From an uncultured Anaerolineales bacterium (GTDB taxonomy: Bacteria > Chloroflexota > Anaerolineae > Anaerolineales > Villigracilaceae): a stretch of DNA of 32,158 bases. The stretch is taken from contig CAISEG010000145.1 in NCBI GenBank assembly GCA_903884265.1, positions 1 through 32,158 on the forward strand, given 5' to 3'. A program made the position numbers and the translations under genes. This document shows, piece after piece, positions 9,723 through 19,086 of this stretch; position 1 is the first letter of the stretch; every line of letters begins with the position of its first letter. Below the pieces are notes generated by a model. It was given only the letters and a program-made list of their open reading frames with translations, did no database searches and was not told the DNA's origin.

Positions 9723-11045
9723 ATGGAACCATATAAGTTACCCGGGCCGAAGGCCAAAGCACTCATTAAGCGCGACTCGGCTGTCATCTCGCCGTCTTAC
9801 CCGCGCGGCGTCCCTTTCGTCATGGATCACGGCAAGGGTACCGAAGTTTGGGACGTGGACGGCAACCGCTTCCTCGATTTTGCAGCCGGGATTGCCGTTG
9901 TCTCCACCGGCCACAGCCATCCCAAAGTGGTCAAGGCCATCCAGGAACAGGCTGAAAAGTTTATCCATATTTCATCCGATTTTTATCACGAAAAATGGAT
10001 CGCCCTTGCAGAAAAGCTTGATGAGATTGCTCCTTTTGGAGAGGAAGCCCAATCCTTCATGACCAACTCCGGCACCGAGGCCGTTGAAACCGCCATTAAA
10101 TTAGCCCGTTACCACAGCGGGCGGACGAATTTCATCGGCTTCACCGGTGCTTTTCATGGACGTACAATGGGCGCAGTAACCTTTACTGCCAGCAAGACTA
10201 CTTATCACCGTGGGTTCTATCCCTTGATGAACGGCGTAGTTCATGCTCCGTTCCCCAATCCCTACCGCCCCATTCTCGAACGGCGTTCTGGAGAGGATTA
10301 CGGCGAGACGGTTGTCCGCTATATTGACGAAGAGATTTTCGGCCATATCGTCCCAGCAGATGAAGTCGCCGGTATCTTGGTTGAATCCATCCAGGGTGAA
10401 GGCGGCTATATCGTTCCGCCCCCCGGTTTCTTCCCGGCTTTGCGCGAACTTTGCGATAAAAACAATATTCTGCTCATCGCTGATGAAGTTCAAAGTGGAA
10501 TGGGCCGCACCGGCAAATGGTGGGCCATCGAACATTTTGACGTGGAACCCGATATCATCACCGCCGCTAAGGGGATCGCTTCCGGTATGCCCCTGGGAGC
10601 CTGCATTGCCCGCGATTCCGTGATGGATTGGCCCCGTGGCTCCCACGGTAATACCTTCGGGGGCAACCCGCTTTGTTGCGCCGCCGCCCTGGCCACTATC
10701 GACCTGATTGAAAATGAGTATCTCGAAAACGCCGCCACAGTCGGCCAGTATACACTCGATGCTTTGAGTGAGATCATGCCGCGTCATCCTTCCATCGGTG
10801 ATGTGCGTGGCATCGGCTTGATGATCGGCGTTGAATTCGTTAAGGATCGGAAAAGCAAGGTCCCCGCAGACGAACTCTGCAACAGGGTGGTAGACCTGGC
10901 TTTCGAACGCGGCCTGATCTTGCTCAGTTGCGGTAAAAGCGTTATACGCATCGCACCACCCCTTAACATCTCCCAGGCTGAGGTGGACGAAGGGTTGAAG
11001 ATCTTTGAAGAGGCGCTTTCCTTGGCTGAAAAAGAAGTAAAGTAA
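9723..11045 (+). CDS. Class-III PLP aminotransferase (acetylornithine / 4-aminobutyrate aminotransferase family)
   Basis: FLDFAAGIAVVSTGHSHPKVVKAI…MTNSGTEAVETAIKLAR…FHGRTMGA…LIADEVQSGMGRTGKWWAIEHF…AKGIASGMPLGA; RBS AAGGAG upstream. Confidence 0.93.
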   Translation: MEPYKLPGPKAKALIKRDSAVISPSYPRGVPFVMDHGKGTEVWDVDGNRFLDFAAGIAVVSTGHSHPKVVKAIQEQAEKFIHISSDFYHEKWIALAEKLDEIAPFGEEAQSFMTNSGTEAVETAIKLARYHSGRTNFIGFTGAFHGRTMGAVTFTASKTTYHRGFYPLMNGVVHAPFPNPYRPILERRSGEDYGETVVRYIDEEIFGHIVPADEVAGILVESIQGEGGYIVPPPGFFPALRELCDKNNILLIADEVQSGMGRTGKWWAIEHFDVEPDIITAAKGIASGMPLGACIARDSVMDWPRGSHGNTFGGNPLCCAAALATIDLIENEYLENAATVGQYTLDALSEIMPRHPSIGDVRGIGLMIGVEFVKDRKSKVPADELCNRVVDLAFERGLILLSCGKSVIRIAPPLNISQAEVDEGLKIFEEALSLAEKEVK

Positions 11046-11062
11046 GCGCATAAACGACTTGC

Positions 11063-11097
11063 AAACTCACCCCGGGATACCCTCCCGGGGTGAGTTT
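11063..11097 (+). terminator. Intrinsic terminator after aminotransferase gene
   Basis: aaactcaccccggga-taccc-tcccggggtgagttt: 15-bp perfect stem then T-rich. Confidence 0.9.
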
Positions 11098-11319
11098 TTA
11101 GAATGGGATATTCCTGTCTGCTTATTCTAATGAATACCGCCCGCTTACCATTCCTGGAAACTAATTCCTCTTCTTTCGTGATTCACGCCACTGATCGATC
11201 TCTCAGAATTGCAAATACATACACACCTCCAATATACAAATAGCATAAATCTACCGGTTCCCGCATCTGTCGGTGATAAAATATTCCAATCGATCTTAAC
11301 TTGTCGATCATGGATTCCA

Positions 11320-12867
11320 ATGCTTCCTGATTTCCGCGTTCGCCAACGCGATTACCTGCTCGAAATATCCCGCGCCCTCACCCAGGAACTCGACCTGGAC
11401 AAACTCTTGGCGCGCATCCTGCGCATCTCCATCGAAATGCTTGCCGGTCAGGCGGGAATCCTTGCTCTTAAAGAGACCGGCGGCTGGCGTGTCGCTGCCG
11501 CTCATGGCATTCCCCCTGCATTCTTGAGTTATCTCGAACCACTCCTGGCCGAGGAAAAGGCCGCCGAACTCAACTTGGTTGAACTCAACCGCATGTTGAA
11601 GGAACTGACCTATACCACCAGCCTGGGATTGCTGAACGGTGTCGGTATTCCCCTCGCCGCTCATGGGCAGGTCATTGGCGTCATCTTTATCTTCCGCAGC
11701 TACCCCGATTTGTTTTCAGCCAACGACAAGCTCCTTCTCCAGTCTTTCGCTGACCAGGCCGCCATTGCTGTCTTTAACGCACAATTATATAAACAGATCA
11801 CTTATGAAAAAGGTCGTCTGGATGCCCTGGTCGATTCCGCCGCCGATGGCATCCTCATCCTTAATGCTGACCACACCATCGAACGCTGTAACATCGCTTT
11901 CGAAAAACTCTACGGCCATTCTCGTGCTGACATCCAGTCGAAAGCCCATACTGAGATCATCCGCTGGGCGCGCCGGCCTGATGGTCTCACCCTCGAGGAA
12001 GCCGTTGCTGGCGGTTGGCCGCTCACCACGAACGCCTATCTTTATGTGGAAGGGGATCTCCAGCGTCCAGACCCTCCCGCCCTGCCGGTCGGGATTACTT
12101 ACGCCCCTCTTCTCGCTCCAGACAACACCCTGCGCAATGTCATCGCCACCGTGCGCGATATCACCAAGTTCCGCAATGCGGAACAGATCAAGAATACCTT
12201 TGTGTCCATTATCAGCCACGAGCTTAAAACGCCTGTTGCCCTGATTAAAGGTTACGTCAGCACCTTGCGCCGCGAAGATGCCAAATGGGACAAGGCCATC
12301 GTCAAGGACAGCCTGGCCGTCATCGAAGAAGAGGCCGACCATTTGGCTGCCATGATCGATGACCTGCTCGACGCTTCTCGGCTACAGGCCGGTGGACTCA
12401 CCCCCAACCTTTCCGACGTTTCCATCCCGGAATTGGCAGAACGTCTTTCGGAACGCTTCCGCACCCAGACCGACCGTCACACCATCCTGGTGGATTTCCC
12501 TACAAAATTCCCCATCATCCTTGCCGATGAAAACCGACTCTCCCAGGTTATCTCCAACCTCTTATCGAATGCCATTAAATATGCCCCCAAAGGCGAGATC
12601 TGCATCCGCGGACAGGTTCGACCTGAACAGGTCATCGTCACTATTAGTGACCAGGGTCCGGGAATTGACCCGGCCGATATCCCCTACATCTTCGATCGCT
12701 TTTACCGCTCAGACCAGGCTGTTCGCAAAACGAAAGGCGCCGGGCTGGGGCTTTACCTGGCAAAAGCTGTCATCGAAGCCCACGGTGGTCGCATGTGGGT
12801 CGACCCGCAACCTGGTTCCGGTGCCCGCATCTGTTTTTCCTTGCCACGTTCGCGCGAATTGAGGTAA
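11320..12867 (+). CDS. Soluble sensor histidine kinase (GAF-PAS-HisKA-HATPase_c)
   Basis: LEISRALTQELDLDKLLARIL (GAF), VDSAADGILILNADHTIERCN (PAS), IISHELKTPVALIKGYVSTL (H box), NLLSNAIKYAPKG, DQGPGIDPADIPYIFDRFYR, GAGLGLYLAKAVIEAHGG (N/G boxes). ATG at 11320 preferred. Confidence 0.9.
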   Translation: MLPDFRVRQRDYLLEISRALTQELDLDKLLARILRISIEMLAGQAGILALKETGGWRVAAAHGIPPAFLSYLEPLLAEEKAAELNLVELNRMLKELTYTTSLGLLNGVGIPLAAHGQVIGVIFIFRSYPDLFSANDKLLLQSFADQAAIAVFNAQLYKQITYEKGRLDALVDSAADGILILNADHTIERCNIAFEKLYGHSRADIQSKAHTEIIRWARRPDGLTLEEAVAGGWPLTTNAYLYVEGDLQRPDPPALPVGITYAPLLAPDNTLRNVIATVRDITKFRNAEQIKNTFVSIISHELKTPVALIKGYVSTLRREDAKWDKAIVKDSLAVIEEEADHLAAMIDDLLDASRLQAGGLTPNLSDVSIPELAERLSERFRTQTDRHTILVDFPTKFPIILADENRLSQVISNLLSNAIKYAPKGEICIRGQVRPEQVIVTISDQGPGIDPADIPYIFDRFYRSDQAVRKTKGAGLGLYLAKAVIEAHGGRMWVDPQPGSGARICFSLPRSRELR

Positions 12868-12918
12868 GATAGGCCGTTCGCCGGTAACTACCGATCCCAT
12901 TGTATATCGAGAGAATAC

Positions 12919-14289
12919 ATGCCTCCTCAAAAAACCCAGATTTCCTGTCCTCGCTGTCATAAGCCGGTTGTCGTTCAGATCGAGCAACTTTTTGATGTCA
13001 CTTCCGACCCTGGTGCAAAACAACGTCTCTTGGGTAACGTGTCAAATTTTGCCGCCTGCCAGTCCTGCGGCTATACCGGCCCGTTGGCCACCCCCATTGT
13101 CTACCACGACAACGATAAGGAACTCCTGCTCACTTATTTCCCTGGTGAACTCGCCATGCCCGTTAACGATCAGGAAAAACTCATTGGCCCTATCATCACC
13201 CAGCTTACCAACCATCTGCCCCCTGAAAAGCGAAAAGGCTACCTCCTCCGCCCGCAGAGTTTCTTGACCTACCAGAGTCTCATTGAGCGCGTCCTCGGTG
13301 CAGATGGGATCACCCCGGAGATGATCCAGGCACAACAGAAACGCGTTTCCCTCGTGGAACGTCTGCTTGGTGCGTCCAGTCCGGAGGTCCGTTCGGGGAT
13401 CATTAAGCAGGATGCAGCCCTTTTTGACGCCGATTTCTTTGCTATTTTCAGCCGTCTGGTTGAAGGTGCCCTCTCCTCCGGTCAGGAACAAGCCGCCCAT
13501 AAGATGGAGGAGATCCAGAAACAACTCCTCGCTGAGACCGAATATGGGCGCAAGGTCGCCGTACAATCAAATGAGATCCAGGAAGCCATTAAAACCCTGC
13601 AGGCTGCCGGGAAGGGACTGGACCGGGAGAAATTGCTTAACATCCTGATCGAGGCTCCCAACGATGACCGCCTGAATGCCCTGGTCAGTTTCACCCGCCC
13701 GGGATTGGATTATCTCTTCTTCCAGAGTCTCACCGAGCGCATCGACAAAGGCTCCGGCGAAGAACGTAAGAAGTTGGAGATTTTGCGCGCAAAATTACTT
13801 GAGATCACCCGCAAAGTTGACCAGCGCGCCGAAGAAGAATTCAAACATGCCAAAACTTTGCTCAATACTCTATTGTCAGCTGAAAACATTAAACAGGCAA
13901 CCACCGAACACCTGGATGAAATAAATGATACCTTTGTCCAGGTTCTCAATCGTGCCCTCCAGGATGCCAATAAAAAGAATGATGTTGTTTTGATGCCGAA
14001 ACTCCAGGAGATTGTAGCCGTGCTGCAGCAAGCCAGCGCCCCGCCTCCCGAATTGGCCCTTCTGGAAGAAATGCTCGCCGCCTCGGATGAGACCGCCCTG
14101 ATCCAAATGATTGAACAACACGCCGCGGAAATGACCCCCGAATTCAATTCGATCGTTGCCAGCGTCATCTCTCGAAGCGAGGAACAGGCCGGTGGAAAGC
14201 CTTCCGGCGAGGAAGCCCAGATGCTGGAAAAGCTCCAGGTAATCTACCGGGCCATCCTGAAGTTCACCATGAAGAAGAATCTGGCCTGA
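12919..14289 (+). CDS. CpXC-domain protein with long helical C-terminal part
   Basis: ISCPRCHKPVVVQIEQLFDVTSDPGAKQRLLGNVSNFAACQSCGYTGPLATPIVYHDNDKELLLTYFP (CPxC…C..C). Followed by about 350 aa of predicted helix. Confidence 0.75.
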   Translation: MPPQKTQISCPRCHKPVVVQIEQLFDVTSDPGAKQRLLGNVSNFAACQSCGYTGPLATPIVYHDNDKELLLTYFPGELAMPVNDQEKLIGPIITQLTNHLPPEKRKGYLLRPQSFLTYQSLIERVLGADGITPEMIQAQQKRVSLVERLLGASSPEVRSGIIKQDAALFDADFFAIFSRLVEGALSSGQEQAAHKMEEIQKQLLAETEYGRKVAVQSNEIQEAIKTLQAAGKGLDREKLLNILIEAPNDDRLNALVSFTRPGLDYLFFQSLTERIDKGSGEERKKLEILRAKLLEITRKVDQRAEEEFKHAKTLLNTLLSAENIKQATTEHLDEINDTFVQVLNRALQDANKKNDVVLMPKLQEIVAVLQQASAPPPELALLEEMLAASDETALIQMIEQHAAEMTPEFNSIVASVISRSEEQAGGKPSGEEAQMLEKLQVIYRAILKFTMKKNLA

Positions 14290-14295
14290 TCGCGA

Positions 14296-14327
14296 AAACT
14301 TCCGCAGAGACGAACCTGCGGAAGTTT
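14296..14327 (+). terminator. Intrinsic terminator-like hairpin after CpXC gene
   Basis: aaacttccgcag-agacgaac-ctgcggaagttt: 12-bp perfect stem. Confidence 0.75.
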
Positions 14328-14419
14328 CTTGACTGGGTACTTCATAAATAATTGCACCTTTTTAGTTGTTATTCGTGTTTTTTGGTTGCTTCAGTTCAGT
14401 AATTTTTGCGGTGCCAATA

Positions 14420-15079
14420 TTATTCAATGACAGGTGGGTTATCCAGCCGGATCCCATGACCACGTACCGTCACGATATATTTATGCCCCGGGTCCAGCGA
14501 AGCGATCCGGTCTCGCAGGCGGCGCAGGAGCGCATCTAGAGCCTGGTCTGAAACACCAATTGCTTCCTCTTCCCCCCATGTTTCGCTGACCAATTGTTGT
14601 CTGTCCACCACTTGTCCTTGATGGTCTGAGAGTATTTGCAGCAAGTGAAACTGCAAAGCTGAAAGTGGCGGGTCGATCAAAAGATTGTCCACCCAGGCTC
14701 TGCGGGAGCGCATGTCGAGCCGCAATCGCCCTGAAATATCTCCAGAGTCTGCCAACGGGACGGTCGCGTCGGAGGTCAGGTAGATGAATTGCTGGGCTAA
14801 TGCGATCTGTACCGTGTCCCCATCCAGCAAGGTTACCTGCCCCACCACCGGGGTCCCATTACGATGGACTCCGTTTTTACTGCCCAGATCTTCCAGGACA
14901 ATCCCTTCAGGTGTTGGGGTCAGCCGGGCATGGAAACGAGAAACCTGCCTGTCTTGTATGATCACTTCACAGGTCAGCTCACGTCCGATGGTAAGGATCT
15001 TGTCTACCACCCACCGCTCACCTTTAAGAGGACCGGTCTGTCCGATTAATAAGGGGGCTTCTTCCAAGTTTCCATCCAT
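14420..15079 (-). CDS. FHA-domain protein with C-terminal winged-helix (Trans_reg_C-like) DNA-binding domain
   Basis: LTIGRELTCEVIIQDRQVSRFHARLTPTPEGIVLEDLGSKNGVHRNGTPV (FHA core) then LSALQFHLLQILSDHQGQVVDRQQLVSETWGEEEAIGVSDQALDALLRRLRDRI…VRGHGIRL (OmpR-type wHTH). Confidence 0.85.
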   Translation of the reverse strand: MDGNLEEAPLLIGQTGPLKGERWVVDKILTIGRELTCEVIIQDRQVSRFHARLTPTPEGIVLEDLGSKNGVHRNGTPVVGQVTLLDGDTVQIALAQQFIYLTSDATVPLADSGDISGRLRLDMRSRRAWVDNLLIDPPLSALQFHLLQILSDHQGQVVDRQQLVSETWGEEEAIGVSDQALDALLRRLRDRIASLDPGHKYIVTVRGHGIRLDNPPVIE

Positions 15080-15130
15080 ATCATATCCTTCTGGAGAAGT
15101 GGATTATACAACAGGATACAAAAAGACGCT

Positions 15131-15136
15131 TATAAT
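15131..15136 (+). promoter_or_regulatory. -10 element (TATAAT) upstream of the Ser/Thr kinase
   Basis: gcttTATAATatg; a second TATAAT lies on the minus strand at 15108-15103 for the divergent FHA gene. Confidence 0.4.
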
Positions 15137-15236
15137 ATGTCTAATTGTAAACGGATGCGCCCCGCTGGTCAAACAACGCCGAAACCCCGACAACTGGGCG
15201 CTGCCTGATTTTTCGTTTACTGCGAATCGAACCAAT

Positions 15237-16229
15237 ATGCCTATCGCGCTGAAAACCGGAGAGGTGCTGCGCGGCCGTTATCGTATTCGCGAGCGCATTG
15301 GTCAGGGAGGTATGGGAAATATCTACCTGGCCGATGACCTGCGTCTGGAAGGACGCCGTTGTGCGCTCAAAGAAGTCGAGCACGACCGTACAGTACCCGC
15401 CAAACTGCTCAAGGAGGCTCGTCAGCAATTCCTGCATGAAGCCACTGTTTTGGCGCGCTTGGATCATCCGAACCTGCCCAAGGTCTCAGACTACTTCTCT
15501 ATCGGTCCGCGCGACTACCTGGTGATGGATTACATCCCTGGCAAGGATCTGCGCCTTCGCATGTTGGATGCAAAGCAGAAGAACATCTTCCTGCCCGAAG
15601 AAGATGTTCTTGGATGGGCTAACCAACTGGCAGATGCTCTTACATACCTTCACAACCAGACCCCGCCGCTCGTCCATCGGGATGTGAAACCCTCCAACCT
15701 GAAGATCACCCCCAATGGCCTGCTCAAATTGGTGGACTTTGGCTTGGTCAAAGCCCTCGTTCCTGACGAAATGACGATTACCGTCATCCAGGGGCGTGGT
15801 ACCGCCCTGTACACCCCGTTGGAACAATACGGCGGTGATGGTGTCCATACCGACGTCCGCAGTGATATTTATGCTTTTGGCTGCACCCTCTACCACCTGA
15901 TGACAAATACCCCGCCCACCGACGCCCGCGATCGCTTTTTACACCCCTCCAGTATGCCGGCACCGCGCAAACTAAATCCTGCCCTAAGCCAGCGCACCGA
16001 ACGCGCCATCCTGTGGGCAATGGAACTGCACCCGAATGATCGTCCAGCTACAGCCGAGGATCTCCGTCAATTCTTGATCGGAACGCGCGAATTGCCTCCT
16101 CGTCCGCAGGGACTGGCGCACAAACAAAGTTCGTTTTTCCAACTCGCCAGTGGAAAACCAGAGCAGGTTTTGCTCTGGGTCTCGGCAGGGTTATTGCTTG
16201 TTAGTTTGGTTGCTTCGTTGATTCCATAG
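15237..16229 (+). CDS. Serine/threonine protein kinase (PknB-like) with one C-terminal TM helix
   Basis: LRGRYRIRERIGQGGMGNIYLADD…ALKEVE…LVHRDVKPSNLKI…LVDFGLVK…GTALYTPLEQYGG…SDIYAFGCTLYHLMT; TM at VLLWVSAGLLLVSLVASLI. Confidence 0.93.
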   Translation: MPIALKTGEVLRGRYRIRERIGQGGMGNIYLADDLRLEGRRCALKEVEHDRTVPAKLLKEARQQFLHEATVLARLDHPNLPKVSDYFSIGPRDYLVMDYIPGKDLRLRMLDAKQKNIFLPEEDVLGWANQLADALTYLHNQTPPLVHRDVKPSNLKITPNGLLKLVDFGLVKALVPDEMTITVIQGRGTALYTPLEQYGGDGVHTDVRSDIYAFGCTLYHLMTNTPPTDARDRFLHPSSMPAPRKLNPALSQRTERAILWAMELHPNDRPATAEDLRQFLIGTRELPPRPQGLAHKQSSFFQLASGKPEQVLLWVSAGLLLVSLVASLIP

Positions 16230-19014
16230 ACAGGCGCATCCAGGTATATGCAGCCCCATAGCCTGCTGCTGCGCCTAATAAGACTACCCCCATCATCCCC
16301 AACCATCCGTTTTTTTGAAGTAAACCTGCAGCTCCCGGTAATCTCACAGCCAGGTATGTATACGCCACCAACCCGCCTGCGGTAATACACAATGCCGCCC
16401 GCACTGCCCACCGCTTGGCGAAGTACAACTTGCCGGTCCAGTAACCGAGCGAGGCCAGTCCCCCCAGGAGAATCAGCATCCAAAACCAACCCCCTAGGCC
16501 TGGATATCCCTCCGCTAGGGGTGATGAAGGTGTTACTACCGGGGTGGCAACGACTTCCTTGGTCGGAGTAACACTGGCGATGGGAGTAGGGGCAACCACG
16601 GTCACACCGAAGCCCTCACTGGAAACATCTAATTGCAGGGCAACCGATGTCAGCGCAGGGTCGCTCTCTGCTCGGATTTCAAGCAGCCCCGGGCGGTCGA
16701 TACTGAATGAAGCTCCTGCCACTCCTTGATTCGTGGCCGCATAGATCTGCTGAACTACTCCCCCCTCCCCGCTCAATAAAATGCTGAAGCGAACCTCCGT
16801 CCCGTCCGGCACCGTGTGCCCGTTATGGTCAAAAATGATGCTTGTCTGCACCGTAACGGTGTCGCCAACACGGAAAGATGGCGTGGGAGTCGCTTCGGGT
16901 GTCGCTGCTTCCGTCGGGACTGGCACAGGAGTGGGATTGATGGAAAGGCCGATGACTTGATTCGGATCGGGGGATGTAGCCTCGAACAAGTCGTATCCGA
17001 TCCCTGGGACGGAAACAGGCAGGGAACCCATTGGAGCAAGCTCCCGGAAAAGCAGGCGGGCTGCCACTTCTACGAATGGTGCAGATTTGCTGTACAGGCA
17101 GTAGTAGGCAGTTAATTTGGAAATATCCGTCGCATCGAGATAATACGGTGCATTGAATGCAAACACGATAATTCTTTTATCGCGCAGCAAGTCTGGCCGC
17201 TCGGAAAGGAAATCGTGCAGGAGTACGGTCTGGGACTCACCGGGTTCTGCATCCAGCATATTGATGACTACCCAATCCGCCTGGCCCAAAGAGCCTTCCA
17301 GGTCGGGATCTCCCTCCCCGCCCTCAAGAATGGCGCTCAAACTTGTCAGCGGATAGGAGATCAAATGGCTGACCTGCACTTGCCCGCCCGCATGCGGACC
17401 ATAAAGGCGCAGGATCACATTTTGAAGTGCATCCACCGCCAGCATTGATTCCTCTCCGCAAGTGCTGCACTGGCTTCCTTGACGGGTATCGGTTATAAAA
17501 ACGATTCGGTCGCTCAGCACAGGGGGTGACGGGAGGACAGTATTCAGATCCGCGATATCCGGGTTGACCAGGGTGGCAGACTCGCGGGCAACTTTAAACG
17601 TTACCGCTTCAGACGTCCCGATCTTTGCCAGCCCCTCCACCGGCGGGATTACCTGCGCCAGGGTAAAACCATTGTAGGTACGATATTTGGCGGTTAGGAT
17701 GCGCAGAACTGCGTCATCCACACGCTGGGCAAAAGCTGGGTCTTCGCGATATTTTTGATTGAAGAACTCGATCGCGCTGACGACAGTCGTGTAATTATCC
17801 GGCTCGTCACTTGCAATGATATTTCCCATAAAGAGCAGGTCATTTCCAGCCAGAAAAGCATCCCGTACCACCAGGCGCGCCATGAAAGATTGCCCGGTTG
17901 GATCATAGAAACGATGGACGGTCTGGCTGCCGAGGTCGTCGCTGACCATCAATCCTCCCCCAGTACGCCAGGTGGCAAAGGCTGGCAGGGTTAGTATCTG
18001 CGAAAGAGCCTCCGGGTCAAAACTGACTGGGCGCGTCGTGGAGCGGATATTACCCTGGAAACCCTGGTAGCGGATGTGGGAGACCAGCAGGCCGTCAGCC
18101 GTGCTTTCAGGAGTAGAGGCGTTCCCCGTAACAGAAAAATAGGGGGCCAATTCGATTTGTTTCAATTGCTCAAGTGACTTGCGGACGGTGGCTGGTTCTC
18201 CTCCAGCAGGACGGTCTGCGCTGCCGCGGCCCGGGAAGTGGTCGGCAATAACCATCATTCGCCCGTTGCTGCCGGTATGCAAACCCGTAATATAGGCACT
18301 CCCCATCGCCCCCACCCAATACGGATCGCCACCAAAAGCGCTTGCACCCAGTCCGTTCCCCAGCGTGGACCCGGGCGACTCGAGTACATCCAGCGAAGGT
18401 CCAAAATAGAGGTTGATTCCGAGGCTTGATAATTCCTGTCCTGCCACCCAACCCACCTGTTCAGCCAGCGCAGGATCCCAGCTGGCGCCGAGTGCCATCA
18501 GGTCTGGCAAAGGCGTCAGTCCATTCAGGATCTGGTCATTGGGATATCCATCGCCATCTTGTGAAATTCCCACAAAGAGAGGAATGTAATTCGCCGGGGT
18601 GGATGTCGCTGTCGGTGCAACGGTGGGTGTGCCGGTATCTGGGCCGGCGGGAACGCCTTGCGATGCCTGCCATTCCGCCGATTGCAGTTGGTTAATTAAT
18701 TGGTAAGCGCTTGAAACGGTAGCGGGCGCAGCTACAAAATTGTCATTTCCGGCCTGTAAAACCACTCCTCCCACATGATAATTGTTGATCAGGTTATAGA
18801 TCTGGGATTTCTGGTCTGCGCTGGAACCAGTAAAGGTGACTAAAAAGAGTTGTCCCACCCGTTCTTCCGGCGTCATTTTCGCCAACATCTGGGCGGCATT
18901 CCCTGCTGGGTCGTTGCCTTGGAACGATTCGTTCGCGCGCACATTCGCCGTTTGGCTATACGATAACGCCAACGAAACCAATAGCAGAATGGATGGGAAA
19001 CAGCGAAGGTTCAT
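16201..19014 (-). CDS. Exported GH3-family (beta-N-acetylhexosaminidase-like) protein with P/T-rich linkers and C-terminal TM helices
   Basis: MLAKMTPEERVGQLFLVTFTG…YHVGGVVLQAGN…VIADHFPGRGSADRP…GGLMVSDDLGSQTV; signal-like N-terminus; 3' end overlaps the convergent kinase by 29 bp. Confidence 0.85.
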   Translation of the reverse strand: MNLRCFPSILLLVSLALSYSQTANVRANESFQGNDPAGNAAQMLAKMTPEERVGQLFLVTFTGSSADQKSQIYNLINNYHVGGVVLQAGNDNFVAAPATVSSAYQLINQLQSAEWQASQGVPAGPDTGTPTVAPTATSTPANYIPLFVGISQDGDGYPNDQILNGLTPLPDLMALGASWDPALAEQVGWVAGQELSSLGINLYFGPSLDVLESPGSTLGNGLGASAFGGDPYWVGAMGSAYITGLHTGSNGRMMVIADHFPGRGSADRPAGGEPATVRKSLEQLKQIELAPYFSVTGNASTPESTADGLLVSHIRYQGFQGNIRSTTRPVSFDPEALSQILTLPAFATWRTGGGLMVSDDLGSQTVHRFYDPTGQSFMARLVVRDAFLAGNDLLFMGNIIASDEPDNYTTVVSAIEFFNQKYREDPAFAQRVDDAVLRILTAKYRTYNGFTLAQVIPPVEGLAKIGTSEAVTFKVARESATLVNPDIADLNTVLPSPPVLSDRIVFITDTRQGSQCSTCGEESMLAVDALQNVILRLYGPHAGGQVQVSHLISYPLTSLSAILEGGEGDPDLEGSLGQADWVVINMLDAEPGESQTVLLHDFLSERPDLLRDKRIIVFAFNAPYYLDATDISKLTAYYCLYSKSAPFVEVAARLLFRELAPMGSLPVSVPGIGYDLFEATSPDPNQVIGLSINPTPVPVPTEAATPEATPTPSFRVGDTVTVQTSIIFDHNGHTVPDGTEVRFSILLSGEGGVVQQIYAATNQGVAGASFSIDRPGLLEIRAESDPALTSVALQLDVSSEGFGVTVVAPTPIASVTPTKEVVATPVVTPSSPLAEGYPGLGGWFWMLILLGGLASLGYWTGKLYFAKRWAVRAALCITAGGLVAYTYLAVRLPGAAGLLQKNGWLGMMGVVLLGAAAGYGAAYTWMRLSMESTKQPN

Positions 19015-19086
19015 TTTTTACCGCTGACCGGGGTAATGAAGGATGCTAATTGCGGCTCACTCTTTATGGGAACCGCTCCAGCTGGA

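Noticed and set aside
10101-11051. 316-aa minus-strand ORF opposite the aminotransferase
   Set aside because: Antisense shadow of a clear class-III aminotransferase; no domain signature.
15137-15208. Possible 23-aa upstream ORF (MSNCKRMRPAGQTTPKPRQLGAA) before the kinase
   Set aside because: ATG directly abuts the -10 box, so it would not be transcribed from that promoter; no RBS.
14784-15236. ORF-track N-terminal extension of the Ser/Thr kinase
   Set aside because: Runs antisense through the FHA gene; the kinase domain starts right after ATG 15237.
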